From assembly GCA_029204225.1 (NCBI GenBank), contig CM055110.1, positions 308,077 through 372,076 of the forward strand: 64,000 nt of DNA, written 5' to 3'. The position numbers and the translations under genes were made by a program. This DNA comes from Diphasiastrum complanatum (taxonomy: Eukaryota > Streptophyta > Lycopodiopsida > Lycopodiales > Lycopodiaceae). This document shows positions 33,235 through 44,369 of the stretch, one piece after another. Each line of letters opens with the position of its first letter. Within the stretch, counting starts at the first letter, position 1. The notes beneath the pieces were generated by a model that made no database searches, had not been told where the DNA came from, and worked only from the letters and a program-made list of their open reading frames with translations.

Positions 33235-36200
33235 ATGTCATCCATGGGTGGATATTTGATGGAATCAAGTGAGAGACTCACTTCCACAAATTATTCCATT
33301 TGGAAAGTGAGAATGGAATCACTCCTAGTGATCCATGATCTATATGACATAGTTCAAGGAGTAGAGGAAGAGCCTCAAACTCCCCAAGAACAAGCCAAAT
33401 ACAAGAAGAGAGCAAGATTAGCTCTACATTGCATAAAGTTAAATGTATGCAATGACCTCTTGAAAGAGGTGTCTTCTTGTACCTCATCCAAAGAGGCTTG
33501 GGATTCATTAAAGAGCATTTATGAATCCAACAATACTTCAAGAATCCTCATGCTAAGAAATCAAGTTTTCCAAAGCATGAAAGGAAGTGGAGAGAGTGGA
33601 CAAGAGTATGTTCTTAGGATCAAATCTCTTAACAAGGAGTTAAGTGCAATAGGAGAGAAGATCCAAGATCAAGAACTAGTACAAATCATTTTGAATGGTC
33701 TAAGTGATGAGTTTACCAACTTAGTCCAATCATTTGCCATTCAAGACTCTCTTCCATCCATTGAAAAGTTGCACAATGTTCTTGTGGCCGAGGAGAGTAG
33801 GCTTCTACACCTCAAGACAAGAATGGATAGCATGTCACTTAATGGAGGAGAGGAGAAAGCTAACTTTACATCTAAAGGCAAGAAAAAGCAAAATCCATTC
33901 AAGAAAAATCAAGGCAAGGAGGCCGAGATGAAGAATGGAGGATCTACCTCCAAAGGCAAAGTGAAGAACAAGGCAAAACTAAAGTGTTTCTTTTGTGGAA
34001 AGAAAGGACACTTTGCCTCAGAATGCTACTTGAAGAAGAATCAACAAGCCAAAGGAGATCAAGGGAACATTGCTCAAGAGGAAGAATATGAGGATGGATT
34101 CAACACATCCTTAATGGTTGCATCTACACCAACTTCAAGTCAAGACACATGGTGGATAGATAGTGGGGCTAGTTCCCACATGTCCTTTAACAAGCATTAT
34201 TTTTCTACTCTTCTATCTTGTAATGACTCTAAGAAGTCAATATACACTGCTAGTGATCAAGCATGCAAGATAGATGGCATAGGATCTATACCTCTTTGTT
34301 TAGGCACATCTAAAAGGATAGATCTAGATAATGTTTTGTATGTTCCTACCATTTCAAGAAACTTGCTTAGTGTAGGACAATTAATGGACAATGGACTAGA
34401 TGTACATTTCAAGAATGGAGTTTGTTCCATCTTGAAAAATGATAAGTGCATAGCTAGTGGCATTAAGCAAGGTAGACTTTTCAAGTTGGATGCTAATGTT
34501 GCAAGTGAAAGTGTGAACTTGGCTAGGGAGGAGCTAACTCAAGTGGAGCTTTGGCATAAGAGATTAGGCCATCCTAATCTTCAATCTATGGAGTCAATGG
34601 CAAGCAAGGAACTAGCTCTCGGCCTACCAAGAGCTTTCAAGAAGTGTGGAAAAATGTGTGAGGCATGTGGCCTTGCAAAGTCACACAAATCTTCTTACAA
34701 GAAATCTTCATCAAGATCTCTCTCTCCCTTGGATCTCATACATTCTGATGTACATAGTTTTTCACATGCAAGTAATGGAGGTGCCTTGATGTATGTAACT
34801 TTTATAGATGATTGTACTAGATTCACATGGATTGAGTTACTATCAAAGAAAAATCTTGTTTATGAAGCTTTCATTAAGTTCAAGTCTCTAGTAGAGAAAC
34901 AACTTAGTACTTCTATCAAAGCACTAAGATGTGATAATGGAGGAGAGTACACCTCCAATAAAATGAAAGACTTTTGTGAGATCAATGGTATTAAGTTACA
35001 ATACACTTGTTCCTACACCCCTCAACAAAATGGGGTGGCCGAGAGGAAAAATAGGAGTCTATGTGAGTGTGCAAAGTCCTTGAGGCTTGATGCATCACTT
35101 CCCATCTCATTTTGGGGAGAAGCCATAACATGTGCTAATTATTTGTGTAATAGACTTCCTAGTAGTGCTATAGATGGGATCTCACCTTATCAAGCCTTGT
35201 TTGATAAGAAACCCAATGTAAAATATTTTAAGATCTTTGGATGTACTTGTTATGTACACATTCCTTTGGAGACTAGAAGGAAAGAAGATGCTACCTCCTT
35301 CAAAGGAATCTTTGTTGGCTATGGAGAAAATAGCAAGGGATATAGGATATATGATCCTACATCCAAGAAAGTAAAGGTAAGCAAGGATGTACTTTTTGAT
35401 GAGTCACAATTTGCTAAGAGCTTGTCAAATGGATCTAACCCATTGTGCATTGAAGATCTTGACAAATCCGAGGAGGATCTTGACAAACCCGAGGAGGATC
35501 ATGACAAACCCGAGGATGGAGATTTGGATCCAAGTCAAAAGGGGCCAAGAAGATCATCAAGGAGCAAGGCCGAGCCCTCAAGGCTTACCTATGTGGACAA
35601 GGGAAAGCAAAAGGAAGGCTCTACATCTTCTACCTCTTACTCTTTTTTAGCTACATTGATTGAAGAACCATCATCTTTTGAAGAAGCATGTAAATCTAAA
35701 GTTTGGAGAGATGCAATGCAAGTAGAGTATGATGCATTAGAAGAAAATCATACTTGGAATCTTGTAAATCTTCCAAGAGGAAAGAAACCACTTGCATGTA
35801 AGTGGATTTATAGAATTAAGTACAATCAAGATGGATCTATTAGTAAATACAAAGCTAGGCTTGTTGCTAAGGGATTTCTTCAAATAAAAGGATTGGATTA
35901 TGAAGAAACATTTGCACCTGTAGCTAAGCTTGTAACTATTAGATTAATCATTTGCATTGCTACTTTGTTCAAATGGGATCTCTACCAAATGGATGTGACA
36001 AATGCCTTCTTGAATGGCTTCTTAGAAGAGGAAATCTACATGATGCAACCCGAGGGCTTCATCAAGATTGGTGAGGAGCAAAAGGTGTGCTACTTAAGGA
36101 AGAGCCTATATGGCTTGAAGCAAGCACCTAGAGCTTGGTACTCTAGGTTGCATGATTTTCTCTATTCCCTTGGCTTTGTACTAAGTGCTTATGAACCTTC

Positions 36201-37215
36201 TTTATATTTCAAATGTAATGAAGGAAAGATCATCATTTTGGTTCTTTATGTTGATGACATCATTATGACAGGAAATGATGATGATGGCATAGGCAAAGTA
36301 AAAGTTGACTTATCTAGTGAGTTCAAGATGGTAGATCTAGGCTTCCTAAAGTTTATACTTGGGATAGAAGTGTCTAGAAGTAGCAATTGTACTTTCATAA
36401 GTCAATCTAAGTATGCTACTTCCATTCTTGAAAGATTTGGTATGAAAGATTGTAAGGGGATTGACACCCCTATGGAGCATGTTGTGAAAGCAACTAATGA
36501 AGGTGATGAAGCATCCTTTGAGGACATCACTCTCTTTAGGAAGCTTATAGGCTCTCTAATCTATTTAACCATCACTAGACCTGACTTAAGTTTTTGTGTA
36601 AGCAAGTTGAGTCAAAGTATGCAAGCTCCTTTAATTCATCATTGGAAAAGTGCCAAGAGAGTACTTAGATATGTTTCTAGTACTAGATTTTTTGGTATAC
36701 TTTATGAAGGATCTAACTTGCACTTGAGAGCCTACTCGGATTCAGATTTTGCAGGTGACAAGATGGATAGGAAGTCCATTAGTGCATTTGCAACATTTCT
36801 TTGTGGAGGAGTGATATCTTGGCTTTCCAAAAAGCAAGATACAATCTCACTATCTTCTTGTGAAGCCGAGTACAAGGCATTGACTTCAACAACCAAAGAG
36901 CTCTTATGGCTAAGAAGACTCTTGATGGAACTACATGTGCTAGAGGCCGAGGAGATCCCTTACATATTTTGTGACAATCAAGCTTCTCAACAAATTGCTT
37001 CAAATCCTATCTTCCATGCTAGAACAAAGCATATTGAGATAGCTCACCACTTTGTGAGGGAGAAGGTACAATCCAAGGAAGTGCAACTACATCATGTACC
37101 ATCATCCGAATGCATAGCTGATATCTTAACCAAACCATTGTCCAAAGATCCATTTTTTAAGTTAAGATATGCTCTTGGAATTGTAGATAGATGTACACTA
37201 GATTTGCCAAGTTAG
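33235..37215 (+). CDS. Copia 2 gag-pol polyprotein (1,326 aa)
   Basis: Single intact frame. Gag (about 1-250) is followed by a zinc knuckle C251, C254, H259, C264. The protease motif is WWIDSGASSHMS (D309). Integrase has WHKRLGH (440-446), C475 and C478, and catalytic D505, D567, E603. A Lys/Arg-rich linker follows an acidic 7-residue repeat (DLDKPEE-type, three units, 35,455-35,517). RT has QMDVTNAFLNG and YVDD at 1005-1008. RNase H has D1169, E1210 and D1247, then FHARTKHIEIAHHF. It shares layout with copia 1 but the two are diverged throughout, so they are separate lineages of one clade. No stop, shift or missing catalytic residue is seen; the start gives the conserved N-terminus (MESSERL..NYSIWK). 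Confidence 0.98.
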   Translation: MSSMGGYLMESSERLTSTNYSIWKVRMESLLVIHDLYDIVQGVEEEPQTPQEQAKYKKRARLALHCIKLNVCNDLLKEVSSCTSSKEAWDSLKSIYESNNTSRILMLRNQVFQSMKGSGESGQEYVLRIKSLNKELSAIGEKIQDQELVQIILNGLSDEFTNLVQSFAIQDSLPSIEKLHNVLVAEESRLLHLKTRMDSMSLNGGEEKANFTSKGKKKQNPFKKNQGKEAEMKNGGSTSKGKVKNKAKLKCFFCGKKGHFASECYLKKNQQAKGDQGNIAQEEEYEDGFNTSLMVASTPTSSQDTWWIDSGASSHMSFNKHYFSTLLSCNDSKKSIYTASDQACKIDGIGSIPLCLGTSKRIDLDNVLYVPTISRNLLSVGQLMDNGLDVHFKNGVCSILKNDKCIASGIKQGRLFKLDANVASESVNLAREELTQVELWHKRLGHPNLQSMESMASKELALGLPRAFKKCGKMCEACGLAKSHKSSYKKSSSRSLSPLDLIHSDVHSFSHASNGGALMYVTFIDDCTRFTWIELLSKKNLVYEAFIKFKSLVEKQLSTSIKALRCDNGGEYTSNKMKDFCEINGIKLQYTCSYTPQQNGVAERKNRSLCECAKSLRLDASLPISFWGEAITCANYLCNRLPSSAIDGISPYQALFDKKPNVKYFKIFGCTCYVHIPLETRRKEDATSFKGIFVGYGENSKGYRIYDPTSKKVKVSKDVLFDESQFAKSLSNGSNPLCIEDLDKSEEDLDKPEEDHDKPEDGDLDPSQKGPRRSSRSKAEPSRLTYVDKGKQKEGSTSSTSYSFLATLIEEPSSFEEACKSKVWRDAMQVEYDALEENHTWNLVNLPRGKKPLACKWIYRIKYNQDGSISKYKARLVAKGFLQIKGLDYEETFAPVAKLVTIRLIICIATLFKWDLYQMDVTNAFLNGFLEEEIYMMQPEGFIKIGEEQKVCYLRKSLYGLKQAPRAWYSRLHDFLYSLGFVLSAYEPSLYFKCNEGKIIILVLYVDDIIMTGNDDDGIGKVKVDLSSEFKMVDLGFLKFILGIEVSRSSNCTFISQSKYATSILERFGMKDCKGIDTPMEHVVKATNEGDEASFEDITLFRKLIGSLIYLTITRPDLSFCVSKLSQSMQAPLIHHWKSAKRVLRYVSSTRFFGILYEGSNLHLRAYSDSDFAGDKMDRKSISAFATFLCGGVISWLSKKQDTISLSSCEAEYKALTSTTKELLWLRRLLMELHVLEAEEIPYIFCDNQASQQIASNPIFHARTKHIEIAHHFVREKVQSKEVQLHHVPSSECIADILTKPLSKDPFFKLRYALGIVDRCTLDLPS

Positions 37216-37228
37216 AAGTGAGGAGGAG
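37214..37228 (+). promoter_or_regulatory. Copia 2 polypurine tract
   Basis: AGAAGTGAGGAGGAG directly precedes the 3' LTR and overlaps the last bases of the TAG stop codon. Confidence 0.85.
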
Positions 37229-38090
37229 TGTTGAAAATTGTCACTTCTCACTTGACATTGGTTCATGTAAATATTGATCAAACATTAGAATATGTTGATG
37301 ATATGATTTCACACGTGTGGAGCATGTTCCCATGTGTGAAAGGATGTACTTTTCATGTTTGTATATATCCAAATTGATTTTGTATCATTCTAGTTAGTGT
37401 GAACATGAAATGACTAGTTTTTAGTCAAGTTGACTAGTCACCTACAAATTAGCTTTTCCTTGCATGTGCATGAGTAAATGCTCCCACATGGCAAGTGGAT
37501 GTTCACATGTGTGTATAGAGTACTAGAAGATAAGAGTTGACCATTTTCCTTAGATCCTATTTTGTAGGGAATATTCCTATATTCTAGGAGACTAGCTTTT
37601 TGGATTTTAGTCATATTCTAGAAGGTCAACTATTGGATAAGGATCAAGGATGGATCAAATGGATAGATATGAGTGATGTGGCACTCTTCACACGTGTGAA
37701 GGCCTGCTGGACTGTACCAGACTCATGGATGTACTTGATCCATAAAAGGATCATCATTTTGCTAAGAAAATTGATGAGACTTTTGCACTCTACACTTTTG
37801 TGAGATTTCTAGTCATTTGTCTTGTGATTTTTATGCATGATTGCTATCTAGTATCATTGTACTTGTTGTTTCAGGTGCAGTCCGTACAGTGGACAGTACT
37901 CCACACGTGTGAAGCCGCTCTCACTAAAAAATGATGTGTTGATCCATTGCTCTTGCTTAAATCCAAGTGTAGTGAATCTAGATCAAGATCTAATGTGTAG
38001 AACTTGATAGATTCATTGATTAAGCAACCAATAACTCTCTATGATTGTAAAGTACAATCATTATTGTCCTAAAAACTGTAAAATTTATCA
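37229..38090 (+). repeat. Copia 2 3' LTR
   Basis: 862 bp, with the same three CACACGTGTG motifs (37,310; 37,689; 37,902) and no observed difference from the 5' LTR. Confidence 0.96.
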
Positions 38091-38258
38091 AACATAATAT
38101 TCATGAAAATGTCAGTAGAAATTAGGACACTCATAGTATTCACAGCAATATAATAAACAAATCAACAGAAAGTTGAAATGAATAAATAACAAAACTAGTA
38201 AATATGAATACATCAAAAAGTTCAAGCAATATTCAATACCAAATAAGCTATTACTTAC

Positions 38259-38801
38259 TTGAATGCATGGATTCGTCTTTTTCTATGACCTCCTCTAGAT
38301 GATAGATCACATATATCCTTGTTTATCAGTCTTTTCCTCTTGTTGGTTCAGACCTTTCTGTTGAGCACATCCATATCTTTAACAAGAGACAAATATGAGA
38401 TGCATGGATTGAAATGCAGGTTTTATCTCATCATTAATAGTTGTATAATGATGCAAAGAAGATTTCAACTTCTGGATATCCTTCTTGAGCATTTCATTTT
38501 TATCCAAACAAGTTTTCAACTTTGTAGACTTTTCTTCGCACTCCTTTGATATTTTCCTTGATTTCTCTTCCAAATAATGTATTCTTTGCATTGAATGTGC
38601 ATTCCCATAGAGCATCAAATTCTCACAGTAACCCAAAAGGCAATTTTTACCATGACACATATAGATTATTAACTGACTCACCAATTGAAAATCTTGATGT
38701 TGCAATGAACATGGATCAATAGGATCCAATGTTTTGATGACCATAAATCTACACGCTTTAGAAATCCACATGAAGACGAAGGGCGTACCATTATGGTACA
38801 T
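38259..38801 (-). pseudogene. Unrecognised gene, upstream coding part with coiled coil
   Basis: From the ATG at 38,801 a 140-codon minus-strand frame runs to 38,379. It has a Cys-containing N-terminal part and a Lys/Glu-rich heptad region (IHYLEEKSRKISKECEEKST and on to KKDIQKLKSSLHHY), a likely coiled coil. A second open part (about 38,375-38,259) holds KRLINKDICDLSS and KRRIHAF, with one in-frame TGA. It ends at a strong donor, A|GTAAGT (GT at 38,258-38,257). The start codon falls inside a 28-bp segment (38,778-38,805) shared with 51,788-51,815, so the 5' end may belong to a mobile element. No family is recognised. Confidence 0.45.
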
Positions 38802-38805
38802 AACA

Positions 38806-41800
38806 TTTTGCTCCCATAAAAACTTCCTTCTATGGAAAAAAACCAGGAAATCTAAGTCTTAAATCATTCTCCTTCTCCGAGTGTCTTCATTATTTGACTT
38901 ACCTTTCCAATGAATCCGATGTTCATAAATCAAACAATTTCTCATCTGATGTCGTCAAGTATCCATGATCCTTTCCGATTCATGGGGTACAAAAGCAGTC
39001 AAATCCTCCAATAGCACTAGATCATCTATGAGAATTAGGTTGTCCTCCCCACCAAGTCATTCCTTTAAACGACTAACATGGAATACATGATGGATCTTAG
39101 TTCCAACAGAGAGTTCTAGTCGATAAGCAGCCCTACAAATCTTGTTAAAAACTTTGAAAGGACCGCTATAACATGGAGATAATTTCGGACATTTTCCCGT
39201 TCGAAGTGTCCTAGAGTCTTTTGGGATTATAAGATATACCCAATCACCAATCTCAAATTCCCGATCATAGAATTGAGCTTGATTCTGATCCTAAGCCAAT
39301 CTAATATTTTCTCTAGCCTCCTGCAACATTTCCTGCATATCATGCAAGAAATCTACTGCAGTTTGAACTTTGAGACCTTTGAGTCCAACGGAGATAGGAG
39401 AATGAAGTTGAAAGCCGTACAAGAGCATAAAAGGACTAAAACCAGTGGCAGAATGCTTCATACTATTGTATGTGAACTCAACCATTGGGAGATACTTTTT
39501 CCAATTTGATTGCCGGCTAGAAACATATGCGCAAAGGATGTCTTCCATCGATTGGATGACATGTTCGGTCTGACCATCGGTTTCTAGGTGATTTGTAGAC
39601 AATAGACTTAAAGTAGTTTTCAGTCTCTTAAAGAACGCCTATCAAAACTTGCCAGTGAACTTGGAATCATGATTACTAACAATATCATTCGACAAACTAT
39701 ACAACTTGAACAACTTTTCAACGAAGAGTTGAGCAAGTTTTGAAGCTTTGACAATAATTTTTGTTGGAATAAATTGTGCCATCTTGGTAGTTTGTCAACT
39801 ACTATCCAAATGACATCGTGACCCTTCCTAGACTTAGGAAGTCCAACCACAAAATCCATGGAAATACTTTCTCACTTTCTTCTAGGAATTTCCAATGGAT
39901 GTAACAAACCAGTTGCTTTGAGTCATTCTGCCTTATTTACTTGTCATTCTTCACACTTTTGAACATATGCCTCGACATGACCATTCATTTTTGGCAAATA
40001 AAATTCTCTCTTAACAAGCTCAAGTGTCCTTTGTATACCAAGGCCCTAATGTCCACGATATTTGGTACACAAACTTTTTCTCTATGGAAAAGTAAACCAT
40101 TCCTAATGGAATAATCATCAAGTATCTTCTCTTTGCGAGACTTCTTGAAATCCTACTTTCCAAGATTATTTCTCACTATAGATCTTCCTGCCAGAACTTC
40201 TTGCTAAATATGACCGAAAAAGTCATCGGTCCGACAAAGATCTCGTAGAGGAAGATACAGCTCAGATTGGAACTCAACAAATCATAACTGATTAACTTCT
40301 CCAATCTGGCTCAACGCATTAGCGACACAATTTGACATACCTTGAAGATACTTAATATCGAATTCAAACTCTTGAATGAGTTCCAACGAATGGGCCTTAC
40401 AACCCCTAAGTTCTGAGGCATCACAGATATACTTAAGAGGCTCATGATCTGTCATAACCACGATTTTAGATCCATAGAAATAATGTCTCAAAATCTTTAA
40501 CGCATGGATGACAACAAAAAGTTCTTTCTCATAAGTAGAATATCTACTTTGAGCTGGGTCCAACTTCTTGCTTTCAAAAGCCATAGGTCTACTATCTTGG
40601 TAAAGGACTACACCCACCCATAGTCACTAGCATCCGTTTCCACCAGGAAAGATCCACTAGGGTCCACTATGTGTAAGATAGGAGATGTAGACACTAACAT
40701 CTTCAAAGCTTCAAAACTTTGAATAAGTTGATCAGTTTGGACTGATTTTCAAACACCTTTTGGCCTTATTCTTATTACCCTTTTTAGTTTTTCTTTTGGC
40801 TTTCTTCACTCCCTTAAGAAGATTCATTAGAGGCAATGCAATTGAGCAGTCTTTAATGAATTTACGAAAAAAACTATGAAGCCCAAAATGATTTTACTTC
40901 TGTAATGGTTTTCAGGATAGGCCAATTACAAACTTTCCGGACCTTATCATAGCCAATCTCAAGAACTCGATCGAAAATGATATGCCCCAAATACTTGAGT
41001 CTTGTTTGAAAGAGCTCCCATTTAGACTCCTCATCATAAAGCTTTATCTACCTTATATTATCTAAGACTATATGCAAATGTGCCTCATGCTCCTCAAGAG
41101 TCTTAATGTAAAACAATATGTCATCCAAAAGTACCACGAGAAATTTCCCCAGATATGGACGGAGAATATCGTTCATCATCTGTTGGAAGGCTGCGGGGCA
41201 AGGTAAAACTAAAAATTTGTAATGGCCATACCTAGAACAAGAACCGGTTTTGGAAACATCCCCCTCATGTATTCTAATTTGATGGTTCCCCGACCTAAGG
41301 TCCAATTTGGTGAAATACTTACCACCATTCAATTGGTCCATTCAGTCGTCCATCCCAGGTAAGGGATAATGGTTCTTAGTTGTCATTTTATTAAGCTCTT
41401 TATAATCGACACAAAGATGAATACCACCGTCTTTTTTGCTGGTTAACAAAATAGGAGCTCCCCAAGGGATTTACTAGGCCTTATATGGCCCTTACATAAT
41501 AGCTCCTTAGGTTGGCTAGCAACTTCATCTTCTTCCTTCGGGCTCATCCTGTAGGGAAAAAGCGATATAGGGGAGCTGTTGGGAAGAAGATCTATGTGAT
41601 GGTCTACTCCTCGTGAGGGGGGAAGACCCTCAGACAACTGCTCAGGGAATATATCATTATATTGCTCCCTAAGTCTTTTTAAGATTTTGCCCTCAGGCGA
41701 AGAATCTAGATTAACATCAGAAAAAGACAATGGTTAAGGAAAAGACGATACATCATTGTATTCATTTTTCATATAACATAAATAAGAATGATACTCAGAA

Positions 41801-42887
41801 TCCAAAATACATTGATTAGCCTTATGAGCAGTTACAAAAGTTAGATCAGGCTCATCGCCTTAAAGACAAACCAATGAGTCATTATGCAAGAAAGAAATAC
41901 TATGACATACATATCTTTCTTTAAGGACTCATTTGTAGCATAAAACTACTCTTTACCTAGGATTAAATCCACCTTATCAAGATTCATAACATGAAAAGAT
42001 AAACGATCTATATAGTTTTGAATCTTCAATGGCATGTGGGGGACAATTAAAGTGGTCCTGGACCTGCTACTCCCCACCAGCTGCCATCCCAACTACGTAG
42101 TTGTGGTCACTTGGTGCAGTTGCCAACTGCAGCTTCTGCATCAACTTAGCATTAATCAATTTATGCATAGAACCATTGTCAAAAAGAGCACTCACGGGTT
42201 GGCTACCTATGAACCCACTCATACAAATGCGGTCCAAAAATTGCAGTGTCAAAACAACAATTCATACAAACTATTTCATTCTTAAAAGATACATCAATAC
42301 AAGAAATAAAAGATCAATTACCTGGTGCCTTAAAGGAGCAGCCACCCTTCTTCCATCTCTTCAGGCAGTCCTTGGAAAGGTGCCCCTTCTCCATACAAGA
42401 GAAACACAACCCGTCGCTTTTGGCCTTATCAAAGTCAACTCTTTCCAATTGAGGGTGCTTCCTTTTCTTTCCTGAAGGAAGCTTCGTCGACCACTTGCTC
42501 CTTGCCCTTTTTGAAAGGATGGCCCATAGAGGGTTTGTCTATGACTTCGGGCTTTTGTTGCTCTTTGCGGGTCACAGTGTTCGTGTCGTCGTAAATCCGA
42601 ATGAAACGCATAGCATCCTCTAAGGACTGTGGCTGATTACGGCGAACCTCCAATTGATATTCTTTGGGCAGGCCCAAAATGAAATGCAGCTTATGGAGTA
42701 GTCTATCTATGCAGTTAAAAAACTGCGAAGCAACCTCTTGAAAGTCTTGCAAGTAGACGTCCAAGGGCTTCATCCCCATTTGCAATGTGGCAAATCGACG
42801 ATAATATTCAAAATCGTCAAGGATAGGCATAAAGGCAGTCTTAAAGTCTACCTGAAGTCATCCCAGTTAGAATTAAAGTAGAATCAC
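38806..42887 (-). pseudogene. Ty3/gypsy relic A: gag to chromodomain-like tail
   Basis: Minus strand, nearly full coding length but broken by shifts and stops. Gag (42,880-42,430) has FNCIDRLLHKLHFILGLPKE, followed by a zinc knuckle CFSCMEKGHLSKDC (about 42,360-42,405). The protease-like part (42,252-42,067) shows LFDNGSMHKLIN, with DNG for DSG. RT is at 41,730-41,045 ([22 protein letters not shown], catalytic VVLLDDIL). RNase H is at 40,700-40,282 (ETDASD, YEKELFVVIHAL, TDHEPLKY). Integrase is at 39,880-39,291 (MDFVVGLPKSRKGHDVIWIV, TDGQTE, WKKYLPMVEFTYN). The C-terminal part holds HHVFHVSRLK (about 39,080). A chromodomain-like end follows (RIMDT, NCLIYEHRIHWKGKS, about 38,970-38,890), which suggests a chromovirus-type element. 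Relic B at 60,561-63,812 is the inverted paralogue. Confidence 0.88.
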
Positions 42888-43138
42888 TGTGTTACTGTAC
42901 TGTGTGTCCTATCAGTCAGTAAGGATCAGTTGGCCTCATCACATGGCGAGTCGACGGGACACATGTCCCATCAACAGCAACCTGGGTCATGCATGGGTTG
43001 CCTGAGTGAAGAACTCTATGTACAATGTATTTTCATTTTGAGAAATACAGTTGCTACGTGAGCTTGGTGTGGAGAGTGTTTTCTATCTGTTTTAATGTGT
43101 AGCATGATCTGTGTTCCTGTTCGAAGCAAATTCTAAGT
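42888..43138 (+). repeat. Copia C 5' LTR (about 251 bp)
   Basis: Lies between gypsy gag and a primer-binding site. It starts TGTGTTACTG; the end at the primer-binding site does not show a clear CA. The same 251-bp unit lies inverted at 60,310-60,560 and abuts the same point of gypsy gag there (GAATCA/TGTG). Confidence 0.7.
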
Positions 43139-43151
43139 TGGTATCAGAGCC
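43139..43151 (+). promoter_or_regulatory. Copia C primer-binding site
   Basis: TGGTATCAGAGCC, initiator tRNA-Met type. The paralogue D has TGGTATTAGAGCC at 60,297-60,309, one substitution. Confidence 0.85.
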
Positions 43152-44369
43152 GTATAGGGAGTGCACATAGTATAGTGTTGCCGTTGAAGAGAGCTTTGGG
43201 AGAAGAGTCTTCTGAAAGTTCGAGGTTGACAGCAGGTTGAAGACGGAAAGTAAAGCACTAGTGCACAAATTCTAGCACACAGAAGCTTGCTAAGCTTGAG
43301 ACTGTGTGAGGATTCAGAGACAAGAGTTGTTGGCTGAATCAGAACCTGAGCCAAATGGAATTCTAAAATTTCGAAGGAGCCTACTTGGCGTTTGCAGTCG
43401 GTGTGCATTCAAAGGATACCATTTTGAAAACCATTTGAAGCATCAGACTTCTAGCAGTAGGGCGACGTCATAGAAAGAGGATTGGCTTGTCAAAAAGCTG
43501 TAAACAAGAAGCCAAGATCAGATTTGTGAGAAAAACCCTGGTCTGGGATTTGGAAGCACAAAATCAGCACTTTCTCTATATTGTGAGCTTTTTTTGGATC
43601 TCTAAGAGATTGAACCATGGCACCCTAGCACTGGTAGGAGGATGCTAGAAGGTTGTTGACAACTACGTGACCTGGAGATAGCTGGATCGTGATTTAAAAG
43701 TTTTCAAAAACCCTCAAACAGCAGCTTCAAGCAGAGAGGAGGAGAAGAGACCTCGCGGATCTGCTTGCGCGAGGAAGAAGAGTCCTCTTTTAGTGTATTA
43801 AGGGGTTTAGTGGCTTAAGGAGTGTGGTTGAGCATGCCAGATCACGGATAGTCGTCAGATCTCAAGCCATATAGATCAATGATAGTCTTGGATTGGAAGT
43901 ACTTGTTGGATTGAAGTGAAAGGGATTTTGAAAGGACTTGATGGCCATTGAAGGAAAATTGGCCACTCAACTTCAATAAAAATTTTCAGGTTGAAATTGG
44001 AGTTGGGTCCCAAGTTTATGAAAAGTGAAGTTTCTTCACCGTGAAGAAACAATTCAAAAAATAGAAAAATCGTTATTTTTAGATTGTTTATACGTTTTGA
44101 CCCAAATGAAAGGCTATAACCTCCAAATGAATGGAACTCGGATTGTACCTGCAAGTATGGTACCGCAAAATAGACCGATTGCAGCTGAGAAAGTGTTCGG
44201 AGTGCACCAAAAGTGATTTCACCATTCCATTGGGCACGTAGTTGGGTGTTGGCGATAGAGTGCATTTCGGAAGGCGACGCCGATTTGGCTTTCAATTTGG
44301 CGGAAAAGCGACGGGTGGCCTGGTAAGCAAAAAAATAAAGGTCATTATTTTTTAATTCTGAAACCATAG
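43152..44369 (+). other. Copia C leader
   Basis: Non-coding leader between primer-binding site and first gag copy. Its first ~410 bp also occur inverted at 59,881-60,296. The segment 44,262-44,369 is repeated at 49,065-49,172 in front of another gag start. A minus-strand frame at 43,876-44,382 shows no domain. Confidence 0.7.

Larger units (their letters stand above)
31776..38090 (+). mobile_element. Copia element 2, complete, apparently very recent
   Basis: 6,315 bp, plus strand. LTRs are 31,776-32,637 and 37,229-38,090 (862 bp each), begin TGTTGAAAATTG and end TTTATCA, and are flanked by the target duplication AACAT (31,771-31,775 and 38,091-38,095). I found no difference between the LTRs where I compared them line by line. 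Primer-binding site, intact polyprotein and polypurine tract are all present. It sits in an apparent intron of the unrecognised minus-strand gene. Confidence 0.98.
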
